A stretch of 64,000 nt of DNA from Paragemmobacter straminiformis (GCF_014243445.1 NZ_JACLQD010000005.1:62001-126000), one strand, 5' to 3'. Counted from the first letter of the stretch, positions 54,218 to 63,635 are shown. Made by a program: numbers and translations. Notes: generated from the letters alone by a model not told the origin.

Positions 54218-54843
54218 GCTGGATCGTCGAGCCTTCGGTTCTGGCGGCATTCGCCGTGGCGGGGTTGGCGCTGAACCTGACGCCGGGGGCGGATATGATG
54301 TTCACGCTGGCGCAGGGGCTGCGGTCGGGGCGCAGGGCGGCGATGGCGGCCAATGCCGGGATCGCGCTGGGCGGGCTGGTCCAGACGCTGGTTGCGGGGC
54401 TGGGTCTGGGGGCGCTGGTGGCGGCGCATCCCTTGGCCTTCGATCTGATCCGCTGGGCGGGGGTGGCCTATCTGCTGGTGCTGGCGGTGCAGGCGCTGCG
54501 GGCGGGCCCGCTGCGGGCGGGGGCTGTGGCGGAACGGTCGGCGGCGCGGGTGTTCGGGCAGGCGATGATGGTGAATTTGCTGAACCCCAAGGTCATCCTG
54601 TTCATCCTTGCGCTGCTGCCGCAGTTCATCGACCCCGCGCGGCCGGTGCTGGCGCAGTTCATGGTGCTGGGGCTGGTCTTTGCGACCGGCGGCTTCGTGG
54701 TGAACGGGCTGGTCGGGCTGTTTGCGGGCAGCATCGGGCAGAGGCTGGCGCAATCGGCGGCGCTGTCGCGCTGGTTGGGGCGGGCGAGTGCAGCGATCTT
54801 TGCGGGACTCGCGCTGAGGCTTGCGCTTGTGCAACGGGGGTAG
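54214..54843 (+). CDS. LysE-family amino-acid exporter
   Basis: 209 residues with about six transmembrane segments. The family N-terminus ALNLTPGADMMFTLAQGLRSGRRAAMAANAGIALGG is clear, and NLLNPKVILFILALLPQFI follows near residue 118. It would export an amino acid or homoserine lactone-like compound. It overlaps the UDG-like gene by 4 bp and lies 3 bp before moaB, forming a three-gene unit. Confidence 0.92.
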   Translation: MSWIVEPSVLAAFAVAGLALNLTPGADMMFTLAQGLRSGRRAAMAANAGIALGGLVQTLVAGLGLGALVAAHPLAFDLIRWAGVAYLLVLAVQALRAGPLRAGAVAERSAARVFGQAMMVNLLNPKVILFILALLPQFIDPARPVLAQFMVLGLVFATGGFVVNGLVGLFAGSIGQRLAQSAALSRWLGRASAAIFAGLALRLALVQRG

Positions 54844-54846
54844 GGG

Positions 54847-55389
54847 ATGAGCCGGATCGACGAAAGCCGCGAGTTCATCGCGATGCGGATCGCGGTGCTG
54901 ACGGTGAGCGACACGCGGAGCGCGGCCGACGACCGGTCGGGCGACACTTTGGTCGAGCGGTTGCAGGGCGCCGGGCACCAGCTTGCGGCGCGGGGGATCG
55001 TGCGGGACGACCGCGCGGCGATTGCGGCGCAGTTGCGGGCGTGGATTGCCGATCCGGCGGTCGATGTGATCCTGACCACGGGCGGCACGGGCCTGACGGG
55101 GCGCGATGTGACGGTCGAGGCGCATCGGGATGTCTACGAGAAGGAGATCGAGGCCTTCGGGACGGTGTTCACCATCGTGTCGATGCAGAAGATCGGCACC
55201 AGCGCGGTGCAGTCGCGGGCCTGTGGCGGGGTGGCGGGGGGAACCTATCTGTTCGCCTTGCCGGGGTCGCCCGGGGCCTGCCGCGATGCCTGGGACGAGA
55301 TTTTGCTCTGGCAGTTCGACTATCGCCACCGGCCCTGCAATTTCGTGGAAATCCTGCCGAGGCTGGAAGAGCATCGCCGCCGCAAGTGA
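54847..55389 (+). CDS. moaB: molybdenum cofactor biosynthesis protein MoaB
   Basis: 180 residues of the MogA/MoaB family. The MPT-binding segment TTGGTGLTGRDVTVEA (near 79-94), the S-D-T-R pattern early in the protein and ALPGSPGACRDAWDEIL near the end are all present. It binds or adenylylates molybdopterin before molybdenum insertion. It closes the UDG-LysE-MoaB unit, and no other moa gene is adjacent. Confidence 0.93.
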   Translation: MSRIDESREFIAMRIAVLTVSDTRSAADDRSGDTLVERLQGAGHQLAARGIVRDDRAAIAAQLRAWIADPAVDVILTTGGTGLTGRDVTVEAHRDVYEKEIEAFGTVFTIVSMQKIGTSAVQSRACGGVAGGTYLFALPGSPGACRDAWDEILLWQFDYRHRPCNFVEILPRLEEHRRRK

Positions 55390-55437
55390 CGGGGACAGGG
55401 GACGGCGCTGGGTGACGGCGCTAGGTGGCGGGGCGGC

Positions 55438-55456
55438 GATTTTTCTGCGAAAAATC
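55438..55456 (+). repeat. family B palindrome, moaB side
   Basis: GATTTTTC, TGC, GAAAAATC, 48 bp beyond the moaB stop and reading in the moaB direction. Confidence 0.8.
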
Positions 55457-55552
55457 GGTGCGTCGCGGATGTTGCGGAGGGGTGCGCTGGCGGTCGGGGA
55501 GCAGGCGGGCGGTGCGCGGGCAGTCTGGGCGCGGGCCGTCGGGCGGTCGGGT

Positions 55553-55571
55553 GATTTTTCGCAGAAAAATC
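55553..55571 (-). repeat. family B palindrome, DsbD-like side
   Basis: GATTTTTC, TGC, GAAAAATC when read on the minus strand, 4 bp beyond the stop of the DsbD-like gene. Each convergent gene thus has one copy in its own direction. Confidence 0.8.
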
Positions 55572-55575
55572 GTGG

Positions 55576-56388
55576 TCAGGGCGCGGGGCAGCCGTTGATT
55601 TCCACGGCGCTGTTTTCCGCGATGACCGTGACGGTGACGCCCGAGCGGTCGAGCGCGAAGGGGGCGCCGTCGGGCGGGACCATTTCGGAGACGGCCGTCA
55701 ACTCGGCCCCGTTGCGCGATGCGCTGGCCTGCGAGACCCAGACGCCGCGGGTTGCCGTTTCGAACACCACGGTTTCGGTCGGCCCGAGGGCCGCAAGGCC
55801 CATGCGCGCGGTGATGCGCAGCCCGTCCGAGATGGGGTCGAGGCTGCAACCGATGCCCGTAAGCCCCGCCGCGCTGGCCGGGGTGGGCATGTCTGCCAGT
55901 GCCTGCGAGATGGCGGATTGCTTGCTGCCCGCGCCCTGCAATTCGGCGTCGAAGCTGAGGGCCGCGGGAAGGCAGATGTCCTTGCAGACGCCCAGATCGA
56001 CGCTGACGCGCAGGGCGACGGGTTTTGCGGGATCTTTGGCCGTGACCTCGAAGGGCAGGACCACGCCGTCATGATAGCCGATGGTCTGCATGCCGTTCAG
56101 GTCGAAAACCACAGGGCGGGGCCAGTGGATTTCGACCGATTGCAGGTTGGTCGAGCCGGAAAAGTCGAAGCTGGGGGGTATTCCCGCCTCGCCGGGGGCG
56201 CGCCAATAGGTTTTCCAGCCGGGGGCGAGGACCAGTTCGAAGGCGGCCATGCGGGTGCCGGATGCGGTTTGCCAGCCCGGCAGCAGCCGGGCCGCGAGGA
56301 CATCGTCCTGCGTCAGCGCATGGGCGGGCGGCGCGAGCAGCGCAAGGCAGGCGGCAAGGCAGGTGGCGGGTATCTGGCGCAAGGTCAT
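55576..56388 (-). CDS. DsbD-alpha-domain periplasmic protein
   Basis: 270 residues. A signal peptide (to about ...LLAPPAHA, residue 24) precedes a periplasmic domain of the DsbD/ScsB N-terminal type. The redox cysteines are in LGVCKDICLP, a C-x3-C pair, with further Cys near residue 188 and at the C-terminus (NGCPAP). There is no transmembrane electron-transfer domain, so it probably takes electrons from a separate CcdA/DsbD protein. ATG 56388 is chosen for the better signal peptide; ATG 56406 is possible. Confidence 0.82.
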   Translation of the reverse strand: MTLRQIPATCLAACLALLAPPAHALTQDDVLAARLLPGWQTASGTRMAAFELVLAPGWKTYWRAPGEAGIPPSFDFSGSTNLQSVEIHWPRPVVFDLNGMQTIGYHDGVVLPFEVTAKDPAKPVALRVSVDLGVCKDICLPAALSFDAELQGAGSKQSAISQALADMPTPASAAGLTGIGCSLDPISDGLRITARMGLAALGPTETVVFETATRGVWVSQASASRNGAELTAVSEMVPPDGAPFALDRSGVTVTVIAENSAVEINGCPAP

Positions 56389-56546
56389 GGCTGGGAAAAA
56401 GGTCATGGCAGGGAAATTAGGCGATGGGCGGAAAATGGGAAATCACTTTGACGAGACGCCGCGCGGGATGGAAACGGGGTTGAGGCTTTGCGGTCGCAGC
56501 CCCACATTGGGCGGGCAAGCGGGGACGGGCAAGCGGGAGAGTCGCG

Positions 56547-57113
56547 ATGGACGAGGTCACCGATCTGGACGGCAAGCTGCTGATCGCGATGCCCGGCATG
56601 GGCGATCCGCGTTTCGAGCGCGCCGTGATCCTGCTGTGCGCCCATTCGGCCGAGGGTGCGATGGGCCTGATCGTGAACAAGCCCAGCCCCGAGCTGAGTT
56701 TCGCGGGCCTGCTGGAGCAACTGTCCATTCCGCGCGCGCCAGCGGGGCGCGATATCCGGGTGCATTTCGGTGGCCCTGTCGAGCGGGGGCGGGGTTTCGT
56801 GCTGCATTCGGCCGATTACGCGGGTGGGCCTGCGACGATGCGGATCGATGCGCGCTACGGGATGACGGCGACCTTGGACATTCTGGAGGCGCTGGCGCAG
56901 GGCGCGGGTCCGGCGCAGGCGCTGCTGGCGCTGGGCTATGCCGGATGGGGGCCGGGGCAGCTTGAAGCCGAAATCCGTGCCAATGGCTGGCTGGTCGGCG
57001 ATGCGCCGGGAGAGCTGGTATTCTCGGGCGATGATGCGGGAAAATGGGCGGGGGCTTTGAAGGGCCTCGGGGTCGATCCGCTGACGCTTTCGGCGGCTGC
57101 CGGACGGGCGTGA
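56547..57113 (+). CDS. YqgE/AlgH family protein
   Basis: 188 residues, full length for the family. It starts [39 protein letters not shown], the family signature, with [16 protein letters not shown] near residue 73. The family has a known fold but no established biochemical role; AlgH was first linked to alginate regulation in Pseudomonas. It stands alone between a DsbD-like gene and the composite terminator element. Confidence 0.93.
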   Translation: MDEVTDLDGKLLIAMPGMGDPRFERAVILLCAHSAEGAMGLIVNKPSPELSFAGLLEQLSIPRAPAGRDIRVHFGGPVERGRGFVLHSADYAGGPATMRIDARYGMTATLDILEALAQGAGPAQALLALGYAGWGPGQLEAEIRANGWLVGDAPGELVFSGDDAGKWAGALKGLGVDPLTLSAAAGRA

Positions 57114-57154
57114 GGCGCGGGGGGGCGTGAGGCGCGGGGGGCGTGAGGCGAAAA

Positions 57155-57234
57155 GGGGGGGGGCCTGTGCGGCCCCCCTGCCATGCGGCGGGCCGCATGG
57201 CACCCCCCGCAGGATATTTGCACGAGTATGAAAG
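57155..57234 (-). repeat. composite terminator element (family C), copy 4
   Basis: On the minus strand: CTTTCATACTCGTGCAAATA, TCCTGCGGGGGG, a 9-bp palindrome CCATGCGGC-GG-GCCGCATGG (57181-57200), then GGCCCCCC/GGGGGGCC arms ending at 57155. It lies 3 bp from the end of the ALDH16 gene. Confidence 0.78.
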
Positions 57235-57237
57235 CCG

Positions 57238-59571
57238 CTATTCGCCGTAGGGGACCCAGATGGTCTTTACCTCGGTTGCCTGTGCGAGGGCGCTGCGGGG
57301 GGCAAGGGGGAAGGCGGTCGCCTTGCCGTGATTGACCCATGTGCGTTTGAGGTTGGTGGCGCTTTCCTCTTCGACCAGTTTCGAGACGGGGGACGAGGAG
57401 AAGGACCAGAGCGCGTCGATGTCCATGTGGCCCGCCAGCGGTTTGGCGAGTTCGGCGTGGCTGCCCGTGACGATGTTCACCACCCCCGCCGGAACGTCGG
57501 AGGTTTCGAGCACCTGGTAAAAATCGGTCGCGGCAAGCGGGAAAGGGTCGGAGGGGACGAGGACGCAGGTGTTTCCCATCGCGATGGCGGGGGCCATGAG
57601 CGAGACGAGGCCGAGCAGCGGCGCGTCATCGGGGCAGAGCGCCGCGATCACGCCGCAGGGTTCGTGCATCGCCAGCGCCACGCCGCGGATCGGGACGGAT
57701 TTGGCGGCGCCGTCGTATTTGTCGGCCCATGCGGCATAGGTGAAGAGCGTGTCGATGCTTTGCGCCACCTCGGCCTCGCCTGAGGAGCGTCCGGTCAGGT
57801 CGCGCAGGCGGCGGGCAAATTCCTCGGCGCGGGCCGAAAGGTTTTCGGCCATGTAATACAGGATTTGCGCGCGGGCGTGGGCGGTCGTTTTCGCCCAGCC
57901 TTTGGCGGCATGGGCGGCTTCGACCGCGTTCCTGATGTCCTTGCGGTTGCCGAGGCCCGCATGGCCCAGAAGCCTGCCCTTGGGCGACCAGACGGGGCGG
58001 GAATAGCCGCCGTCGGGGCGGGCCTGTTTGCCGCCGATGAACAGTTTCGCCGTGCGGTCGAGTGCCGGGGCTTCGGGGGTGGCCGGTTCGGGGAAGGGTG
58101 CTGCGGGTTTCAGCGGTTTGCCGCTGGCGCGCGGTTTGAGATAGGCCATCAGCCCCTCCCACCCGCCTTCGCGGCCGAAGCCGGATTCGCGCAGCCCGCC
58201 GAAGCCTGCGGCGGCGTCGAAGAGGTTGGTGGCATTGACCCAGACCACGCCCGCCTTGAGCTTGGGCGCGATGTCGAGGGCGAGGTTGACGTTTTCGGTC
58301 CAGACCGTTGCCGCCAGCCCGTAGCGGGTGTTGTTGGCAAGCTCGACCGCTTCGGCGGGGGTGCGGAAGGTCATGGAGACGAGGACGGGGCCGAAGATCT
58401 CTTCCTGCATCAGGCGCGAGGCCGAGGAGAGGCCGGTGATGAGCGTCGGCGGGTAGAAGCAGCCCTGCGCCGGAAGGGGGGTGTCGGCGCGGTAGATTTC
58501 GCCTTCGGAGGCGTCGACCATGCCGGTGATGGTGGCAAGCTGGATCGGGTCGACCACGGCGCCCACGTCGATGCACTTGTCGAGCGGGTCGCCGATGCGC
58601 AGCCCGTCCATGCGGCGCTTCAGCTTTTCATGGAAACGGGGGGCGATGCCTTCCTGCACGAGAAGGCGGGAACCGGCGCAGCAGACCTGTCCCTGATTGA
58701 ACCAGATGGCGTCGACCAGCCCTTCGATCGCGCTGTCGATATCGGCGTCGTCAAAGACGATGTAGGGGGATTTGCCCCCCAGTTCGAGGGTCAGCGCCTT
58801 GCCCGTGCCGGCGGTGGCGCGGCGGATCGCCTTGCCGACCGAGGTCGAGCCGGTGAAGGCGATCTTGTCGACGGGGGCTGCGACGAGGGCGGCGCCCGTG
58901 TCGCCATCGCCCGTGACGATGTTCAGCACGCCTTTGGGCAGACCCGCCTCGCGGCTGATCTCGGCAAAGAGGAGGGCGGTGAGGGGGGTGTATTCGGCGG
59001 GTTTGAGGACGATGGTATTGCCCGCGGCAAGGGCGGGGGCGACCTTCCATGCCAGCATGAGGAGCGGGAAGTTCCACGGGATCACCGCCCCCACGACGCC
59101 GAGCGGCGCGTGGTCGGGCAGTTCGGCGGGGGCAAGCTGGGCAAGCCCTGCGTGATAGTAGAAATGGCGGGACACGAGCGGCAGGTCGATGTCGCGGCTT
59201 TCGCGGATCGGCTTGCCGTTGTCCATCGTTTCCAGCACGGCCAGAAGGCGGGCGTGCTTCTGGGTCAGGCGGGCGAGGGCGTAGAGGTATTTGGCGCGCT
59301 GGTGGCCCGAGAGGGCGGCCCATTTCGGCTGGGCGCGGCGCGCGGCGGCGACGGCGGTTGCCACATCGGCCGCGGTGCCCTGGGTCACGGTGGCGAGCGT
59401 TTCGCCCGTGGCGGGGTTCCGCGTGGCGAAGCCCGCTGCGGGTTTGGTGAACTGGCCGTCGATGAAATGGCCGAAGGCAGCGGCGTGGCGGGCGAGCCAG
59501 TCCTTGGCCTCGGCGTTGGATTCGGGGGCGGGGCCGTAGCTCATGGCGTCGAAGATTTCCTTGATCGTCAT
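57238..59571 (-). CDS. ALDH16-type double-domain aldehyde dehydrogenase
   Basis: 777 residues. The N-terminal aldehyde dehydrogenase domain (about 30-490) is complete, with the general base E263 in LELGGKSP and catalytic C297 in FNQGQVCCAGSR. A second, degenerate aldehyde dehydrogenase domain (about 520-770) has no catalytic Cys and ends early. This is the architecture of bacterial ALDH16, whose C-terminal domain is structural. Its start lies 4 bp after deoC, so it may oxidise the acetaldehyde released by DeoC; that is inference. Confidence 0.92.
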   Translation of the reverse strand: MTIKEIFDAMSYGPAPESNAEAKDWLARHAAAFGHFIDGQFTKPAAGFATRNPATGETLATVTQGTAADVATAVAAARRAQPKWAALSGHQRAKYLYALARLTQKHARLLAVLETMDNGKPIRESRDIDLPLVSRHFYYHAGLAQLAPAELPDHAPLGVVGAVIPWNFPLLMLAWKVAPALAAGNTIVLKPAEYTPLTALLFAEISREAGLPKGVLNIVTGDGDTGAALVAAPVDKIAFTGSTSVGKAIRRATAGTGKALTLELGGKSPYIVFDDADIDSAIEGLVDAIWFNQGQVCCAGSRLLVQEGIAPRFHEKLKRRMDGLRIGDPLDKCIDVGAVVDPIQLATITGMVDASEGEIYRADTPLPAQGCFYPPTLITGLSSASRLMQEEIFGPVLVSMTFRTPAEAVELANNTRYGLAATVWTENVNLALDIAPKLKAGVVWVNATNLFDAAAGFGGLRESGFGREGGWEGLMAYLKPRASGKPLKPAAPFPEPATPEAPALDRTAKLFIGGKQARPDGGYSRPVWSPKGRLLGHAGLGNRKDIRNAVEAAHAAKGWAKTTAHARAQILYYMAENLSARAEEFARRLRDLTGRSSGEAEVAQSIDTLFTYAAWADKYDGAAKSVPIRGVALAMHEPCGVIAALCPDDAPLLGLVSLMAPAIAMGNTCVLVPSDPFPLAATDFYQVLETSDVPAGVVNIVTGSHAELAKPLAGHMDIDALWSFSSSPVSKLVEEESATNLKRTWVNHGKATAFPLAPRSALAQATEVKTIWVPYGE

Positions 59572-59575
59572 GGTC

Positions 59576-60562
59576 TTAACCCATCGCGTGGCGGTTGGCG
59601 GCGGAATAGTGGCCGGTCAGGTGGTGTTCGAGCTGGCGTTCGATATCGCCCAAGAGGGACGACGCGCCGAAGCGGAAGAGGTCGGGTTGCAGCCACGGGT
59701 GGCCGAGTTCGTCCTTCATCAGCGCGAGGTAGAGGAGCGCGTCCTTGGCCTTGGCGATCCCGCCGGCCGGTTTGTAGCCGACCTTGATGCCGGTGCGGTC
59801 CTGATAGTCGCGGATGGCGCGGATCATGGTGAGAGAGACGGGAAGGGTGGCGTTGACCCCCTCTTTCCCCGTGGAGGTCTTGATGAAATCGGCGCCTGCC
59901 ATCATGCAGACGAGGCTGGCGCGGGCGACGTTGCGCAGCGTGCCGAGTTCGCCCGTGGCGAGGATGGCTTTGACATGGGCCTCGCCGCAGGCGGCGCGCA
60001 TCTCGCGCATCTCGTCATAGAGGGCTTGCCAGTTTTGCGTCAGCACATGGCGGCGGGAAATGACGATGTCGATTTCGCGCGCGCCCGCCTTCACGCTTTC
60101 GCCGATTTCGGCGATGCGGAGGCGGAAGGGCGACAGGCCCGCGGGAAAGCCGGTCGAGACGGCGGCGACGGGGATGCCTGTGCCTTCGAGCGCGCGGACG
60201 GCCGTGGCGACCATGTCGTGATAGACGCAGACCGCGCCGACGGTCAGGCCCTGCATGCCGAGTTTTTCCAGCATCCACGGCGCGACGGGCTGGCGGGCCT
60301 TGGCGCAGAGGCGCTCGACCCGGCCCCAGGTGTCATCGCCCGAGAGCGTGGTGAGGTCGATCAGGCTTATCGCCTTGAGCAGCCACGCCGCCTGATAGTC
60401 CTTTTTCACCGAGCGGCGGCCGCCGAGGCTGGCGGCGCGGCGTTCGATGGCCGAGGTGTTGGCCTGCACCGCCGCGACCCAGTCGAGGTCGAGGTCCATG
60501 CCCGGATTGCGGGTATGGGTGATCTGGGGCAGCTGCGATTTGGCGGGGGTGAGTGTGGACAC
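59576..60562 (-). CDS. deoC: deoxyribose-phosphate aldolase
   Basis: 328 residues, the long DeoC form. The Schiff-base Lys is in GADFIKTSTGKEG, with a second Lys in VGYKPAGGI, and KEIDIVI-like REIDIVISRRHVL carries the proton-relay Asp. It splits 2-deoxyribose 5-phosphate to glyceraldehyde 3-phosphate and acetaldehyde. GTG at 60562 with AGGGAGGA just upstream is preferred to the ATG 33 bp earlier. It is the first gene of a pair with the ALDH16-type enzyme. Confidence 0.94.
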   Translation of the reverse strand: MSTLTPAKSQLPQITHTRNPGMDLDLDWVAAVQANTSAIERRAASLGGRRSVKKDYQAAWLLKAISLIDLTTLSGDDTWGRVERLCAKARQPVAPWMLEKLGMQGLTVGAVCVYHDMVATAVRALEGTGIPVAAVSTGFPAGLSPFRLRIAEIGESVKAGAREIDIVISRRHVLTQNWQALYDEMREMRAACGEAHVKAILATGELGTLRNVARASLVCMMAGADFIKTSTGKEGVNATLPVSLTMIRAIRDYQDRTGIKVGYKPAGGIAKAKDALLYLALMKDELGHPWLQPDLFRFGASSLLGDIERQLEHHLTGHYSAANRHAMG

Positions 60563-60657
60563 GCTGTCCTCCCTTTGGACGGGGAAAGGATGCAACGCAG
60601 GGCAGGGGGTTGCAAGCCCCGTGGCGCGTGGATTTTGACCTGTTGGTCAAATCGGGG

Positions 60658-61032
60658 TCAGCGGCGGGGCAGGTCGGGTTCGTCGGTGTCGACCGTCGGG
60701 TCGAAGGTGGCCCAGGGCCGGTCGGTTCCGCTGGGGGGCGGGGTGTAGGTGCCGCCGAAGAGGTGGAGTTTCGACAGGTAGTTGGCGGAAACCGGGGCGG
60801 TGACGAAGATGAAGACCATCACCGCGATTTCCTGCCAGCTGAAGCCCGTGCCGATGGTCAGCCCGTGCAGCATCGAGGCGAGAAGCGCCGCCCCGAGGCC
60901 CACGGTCGAGGCCTTGGTCGGGGCGTGCAGGCGTTGCATTCCGTCGCGCAGGCGCAAGAGCCCGTAGCTGCCGATCAGGCCGAAGGTTCCCGCCACGACG
61001 AGCAGGGCAGCGAGAAGGAGGTTCAGGATCAT
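60658..61032 (-). CDS. mnhG: Mrp/Pha antiporter subunit G
   Basis: 124 residues with three hydrophobic segments and the family stretch GTFGLIGSYGLLRLRDGMQRLHAPTKASTVGLG. MrpG is the last subunit of the Na+(K+)/H+ antiporter complex. The start at 61032 overlaps the mrpF stop by 4 bp. The soluble C-terminus is Pro/Asp-rich. Confidence 0.92.
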   Translation of the reverse strand: MILNLLLAALLVVAGTFGLIGSYGLLRLRDGMQRLHAPTKASTVGLGAALLASMLHGLTIGTGFSWQEIAVMVFIFVTAPVSANYLSKLHLFGGTYTPPPSGTDRPWATFDPTVDTDEPDLPRR

Positions 61033-61313
61033 TCGATCACGCTTCCCCTGAGCAGGAATTTGCAAAAGGCTATGGTCGAGACGAAGCCCGTCATGGCCAG
61101 CAGCATGGCGGCGGGGAAGTTGAGGCCCATCCCGGTCTTGATGCCGTAAAGCACGATCAGGGCGATGGCGTTCACCACCATCGTATCGACGGCAAGCACG
61201 CGGTCGGGCAGGGCGGGGCCGATGAGCAGGCGGGCCAGTGTCATCAGGAAGCCCGCGCCGAAGCAGGCGAAGGCAAAGGCGAGCGGGAGCGTCAGGATCA
61301 GGGGGCCGGTCAT
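61029..61313 (-). CDS. mnhF: Mrp/Pha antiporter subunit F
   Basis: 94 residues, three transmembrane helices, with the MrpF segment ARLLIGPALPDRVLAVDTMVVNAIALIVLYG. ATGA overlaps at both ends tie it to subunits E and G. The much longer upstream open frame overlaps subunit E and is rejected. Confidence 0.93.
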   Translation of the reverse strand: MTGPLILTLPLAFAFACFGAGFLMTLARLLIGPALPDRVLAVDTMVVNAIALIVLYGIKTGMGLNFPAAMLLAMTGFVSTIAFCKFLLRGSVIE

Positions 61314-61801
61314 TCGAAGATCCTTTTCAGGCGGGATTCGTAGCGCGACAGGATCTCGTCGCGGATCGCGTCGGGGTCGGGGGCGTGCAGGGAATGGACG
61401 AGAAGGACGGTGCCGTCGCCGTTCATGTCGGCGGTGACGGTGCCGGGGGTCATGGTGATCGTGCCGGCCAGAAGCGCGATGGCCTCGGGCGATTTCAGGG
61501 TGATGGGGACGGGGATGAAGGCCGAACGGATGCGGTCCCGCGGCATGAACAGCACGATGCGGGCCACCTGTATGTTGGCAAGGATCACATCCCAGACGAC
61601 GAGCGCGACATAGGCCAGCAGCAGCGGCAGGCTGTTCAGGCGCGGCTGGTGCGGCCAGTAGGCATGCGTCAGGCGCGGAATGGCGGAGCCGAGGATCGCC
61701 GCCATGACCAGCGTGCCGACGCCGATGTGGTTGACGAGCAGCACCCATGTCAGGCCCAAGAGAAGCGACAGCACGGGATGGGGGAACAGGCGGCGCATCA
61801 T
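61310..61801 (-). CDS. mnhE: Mrp/Pha antiporter subunit E
   Basis: 163 residues. Two or three N-terminal hydrophobic segments and a cytosolic tail with the family pattern SPEAIALLAGTITMTPGTVTADMNGDGTVLLVHSLHA. The start ATGATG at 61801 overlaps the stop of subunit D. It is a non-antiporter subunit needed for assembly. Confidence 0.93.
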   Translation of the reverse strand: MMRRLFPHPVLSLLLGLTWVLLVNHIGVGTLVMAAILGSAIPRLTHAYWPHQPRLNSLPLLLAYVALVVWDVILANIQVARIVLFMPRDRIRSAFIPVPITLKSPEAIALLAGTITMTPGTVTADMNGDGTVLLVHSLHAPDPDAIRDEILSRYESRLKRIFE

Positions 61802-63276
61802 ATGGCCCCCAGGCGGTTGGCGTCGATATAGGCCTGCGGTGCGCCAAGGTCCTGTGCGGCGCCTTGCAGCCAGAGCGTGGCCGGCCCCGCAAGCACGGTC
61901 AGCAGGGCGAGCAGGCCGAGCAGGGTGGCGATGGCGGCGATGGCGGCGGGTTCGGGCGGCTTGGCCGATGCCTCGGCGCCGGTGTTCCAGAACAGGGTAG
62001 AGCCGGCACGGGAAAACCCGAGGATCATCAGGAACGAGGTGGTCAGGATCACCGCCCAGAGCCACGGCGCATCGCGCAGGGCGTTCAGGATCAGCAGTTT
62101 GCCGATGAAGCCCGAGAGCGGCGGCAGACCCGAAAGCGCGATGGCGCTGGCGAAGAACAGCGCGGCCAGCAGACCGTGACCGGCAAGGCGGGGGCCGGAG
62201 GCGATGGCGGGGCTGCGGCGGCTGGCGATCTGGTCGACGATCAGGAACAGCGCCGCCGTGGCGAGGGTCGAGTGGATCAGGTAATAGAGCGCCGCTCCTG
62301 TGGCCTGCGGCGTCTGGGCGGCGATGGCCAGAAACAGCGTGCCGATCGAGGCAAGACCCGCAAGGGCGGCAAGGCGCGGCAGGCTGCGCGCGCCAAGCGT
62401 GCCGATGGCCCCCGCGACCAGCGTCAGCGCGGCTGCGGGCAGCAGCAGGTCGGCCAGCAGCGGGCCGATGGCGGGGGTGCCTTGGGGAAAGATCAGCGTC
62501 GTCGTGCGCAGGATGGCATAGGCGCCGACCTTGGTCATGATGGCAAAGAGGGCCGCGACGGGGCCGGGGGCGTTGGCATAGGTGCCGGGAAGCCAGAATT
62601 GCAGCGGCACCAGCGCGCCCTTGATGGCGAATACGCCGATCAGCATCACCGCCGTCGCGCGGATGAGGGCGTGGTCTCCGACCGGCAGGGCCGCGACCTT
62701 GACCGCAAGATCGGCCATGTTCAGCGTGCCGGTCACGGCATAGAGCGCGCCGAGGGCGAAAAGGAACAGCGTCGAGCCGATCAGGTTGAAGGCGACATAC
62801 TGGATGCCCGCGCGCAGCCTGTCCCGCCCGCCGCCGTGGACCATGAGGCCGTAGGAGGCGATGAGCAGCACCTCGAAAAAGACGAAGAGGTTGAACAGGT
62901 CTGCGGTCAGGAAGGCCCCGTTCAGGCCCATGAGCTGGAAGAGGTAGAGCGCATGGAAATGTTTGCCCCTTGCATCCCAGCCGGTCGCGATGGCGTAGGC
63001 CTGCACGACCAGCGCCAGCGTGGCGGTCAGCGCCAGCATCAGGGCCGAGAGGCGGTCGAGCACCAGAACGATGCCGAAGGGGGCGGGCCAGTCGCCAAGC
63101 CGGTAAAGCGCGGGGCCTTGGGCCGATTGCGACAAGAGCGCCAGCGACAGGCCGAGCAGGGCAAGGCTTCCGGCAAGGCCGAGGATGCGTTGCAGCGTCA
63201 GGTCATGGCGCAGGAACAGCAGCAGCGGGGCCAGCAGGGCGGGCAGGACGACGGGGGCGATGATCCAGTGGGTCAT
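61798..63276 (-). CDS. mnhD: Mrp/Pha antiporter subunit D (NuoM/N-like)
   Basis: 492 residues, about 14 transmembrane helices, of the complex I NuoL/M/N-like family. The conserved glutamate in helix 5 (LFVFFEVLLIASYGL) and the lysine in FAIKGALVPLQFWLPGTYANAPGPVAALFA are present. It is one of the two proton-translocating subunits. The start at 63276 overlaps subunit C by ATGA. Confidence 0.95.
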   Translation of the reverse strand: MTHWIIAPVVLPALLAPLLLFLRHDLTLQRILGLAGSLALLGLSLALLSQSAQGPALYRLGDWPAPFGIVLVLDRLSALMLALTATLALVVQAYAIATGWDARGKHFHALYLFQLMGLNGAFLTADLFNLFVFFEVLLIASYGLMVHGGGRDRLRAGIQYVAFNLIGSTLFLFALGALYAVTGTLNMADLAVKVAALPVGDHALIRATAVMLIGVFAIKGALVPLQFWLPGTYANAPGPVAALFAIMTKVGAYAILRTTTLIFPQGTPAIGPLLADLLLPAAALTLVAGAIGTLGARSLPRLAALAGLASIGTLFLAIAAQTPQATGAALYYLIHSTLATAALFLIVDQIASRRSPAIASGPRLAGHGLLAALFFASAIALSGLPPLSGFIGKLLILNALRDAPWLWAVILTTSFLMILGFSRAGSTLFWNTGAEASAKPPEPAAIAAIATLLGLLALLTVLAGPATLWLQGAAQDLGAPQAYIDANRLGAI

Positions 63277-63635
63277 GCGTCGCGGTCCCCCGAAGCGCCT
63301 TCCCCCGAGGCGCCGTCGCTGAAATCGGTATGGTCGTCGCCGCCGGTGAACCATGCGCCAAGCGCCATGATGACGATCACGGCGGTCATGCCGAAGGAGA
63401 TGACGATGGCGGTCAGCACCAGCGCCTGCGGCAGGGGGTCGGTGTAGCCGGATGCGGCCTTGTCGATGATGGGCGGCACCCCTGCGGCGAGGCGGCCGCT
63501 GGCGAAGAGGAACAGGTTCACCGCATAGGAGACCAGCGACAGCCCCACGACGAGCGGAAAGGTGCGCTGGCGCAGGATCAGGTAAAGGCCCGTTGCCGTC
63601 AGCAGGCCGATGGCGATGGCGACCAGTGCCTCCAT
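63273..63635 (-). CDS. mnhC: Mrp/Pha antiporter subunit C (NuoK-like)
   Basis: 120 residues with three transmembrane helices, resembling NuoK. The pattern GLYLILRQRTFPLVVGLSLVSYAVNLFLF and DPLPQALVLTAIVISFGMTAV matches MrpC. The C-terminus is acidic and Gly/Ser-rich. The ATG immediately follows the TAG of the A/B gene. Confidence 0.93.
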   Translation of the reverse strand: MEALVAIAIGLLTATGLYLILRQRTFPLVVGLSLVSYAVNLFLFASGRLAAGVPPIIDKAASGYTDPLPQALVLTAIVISFGMTAVIVIMALGAWFTGGDDHTDFSDGASGEGASGDRDA

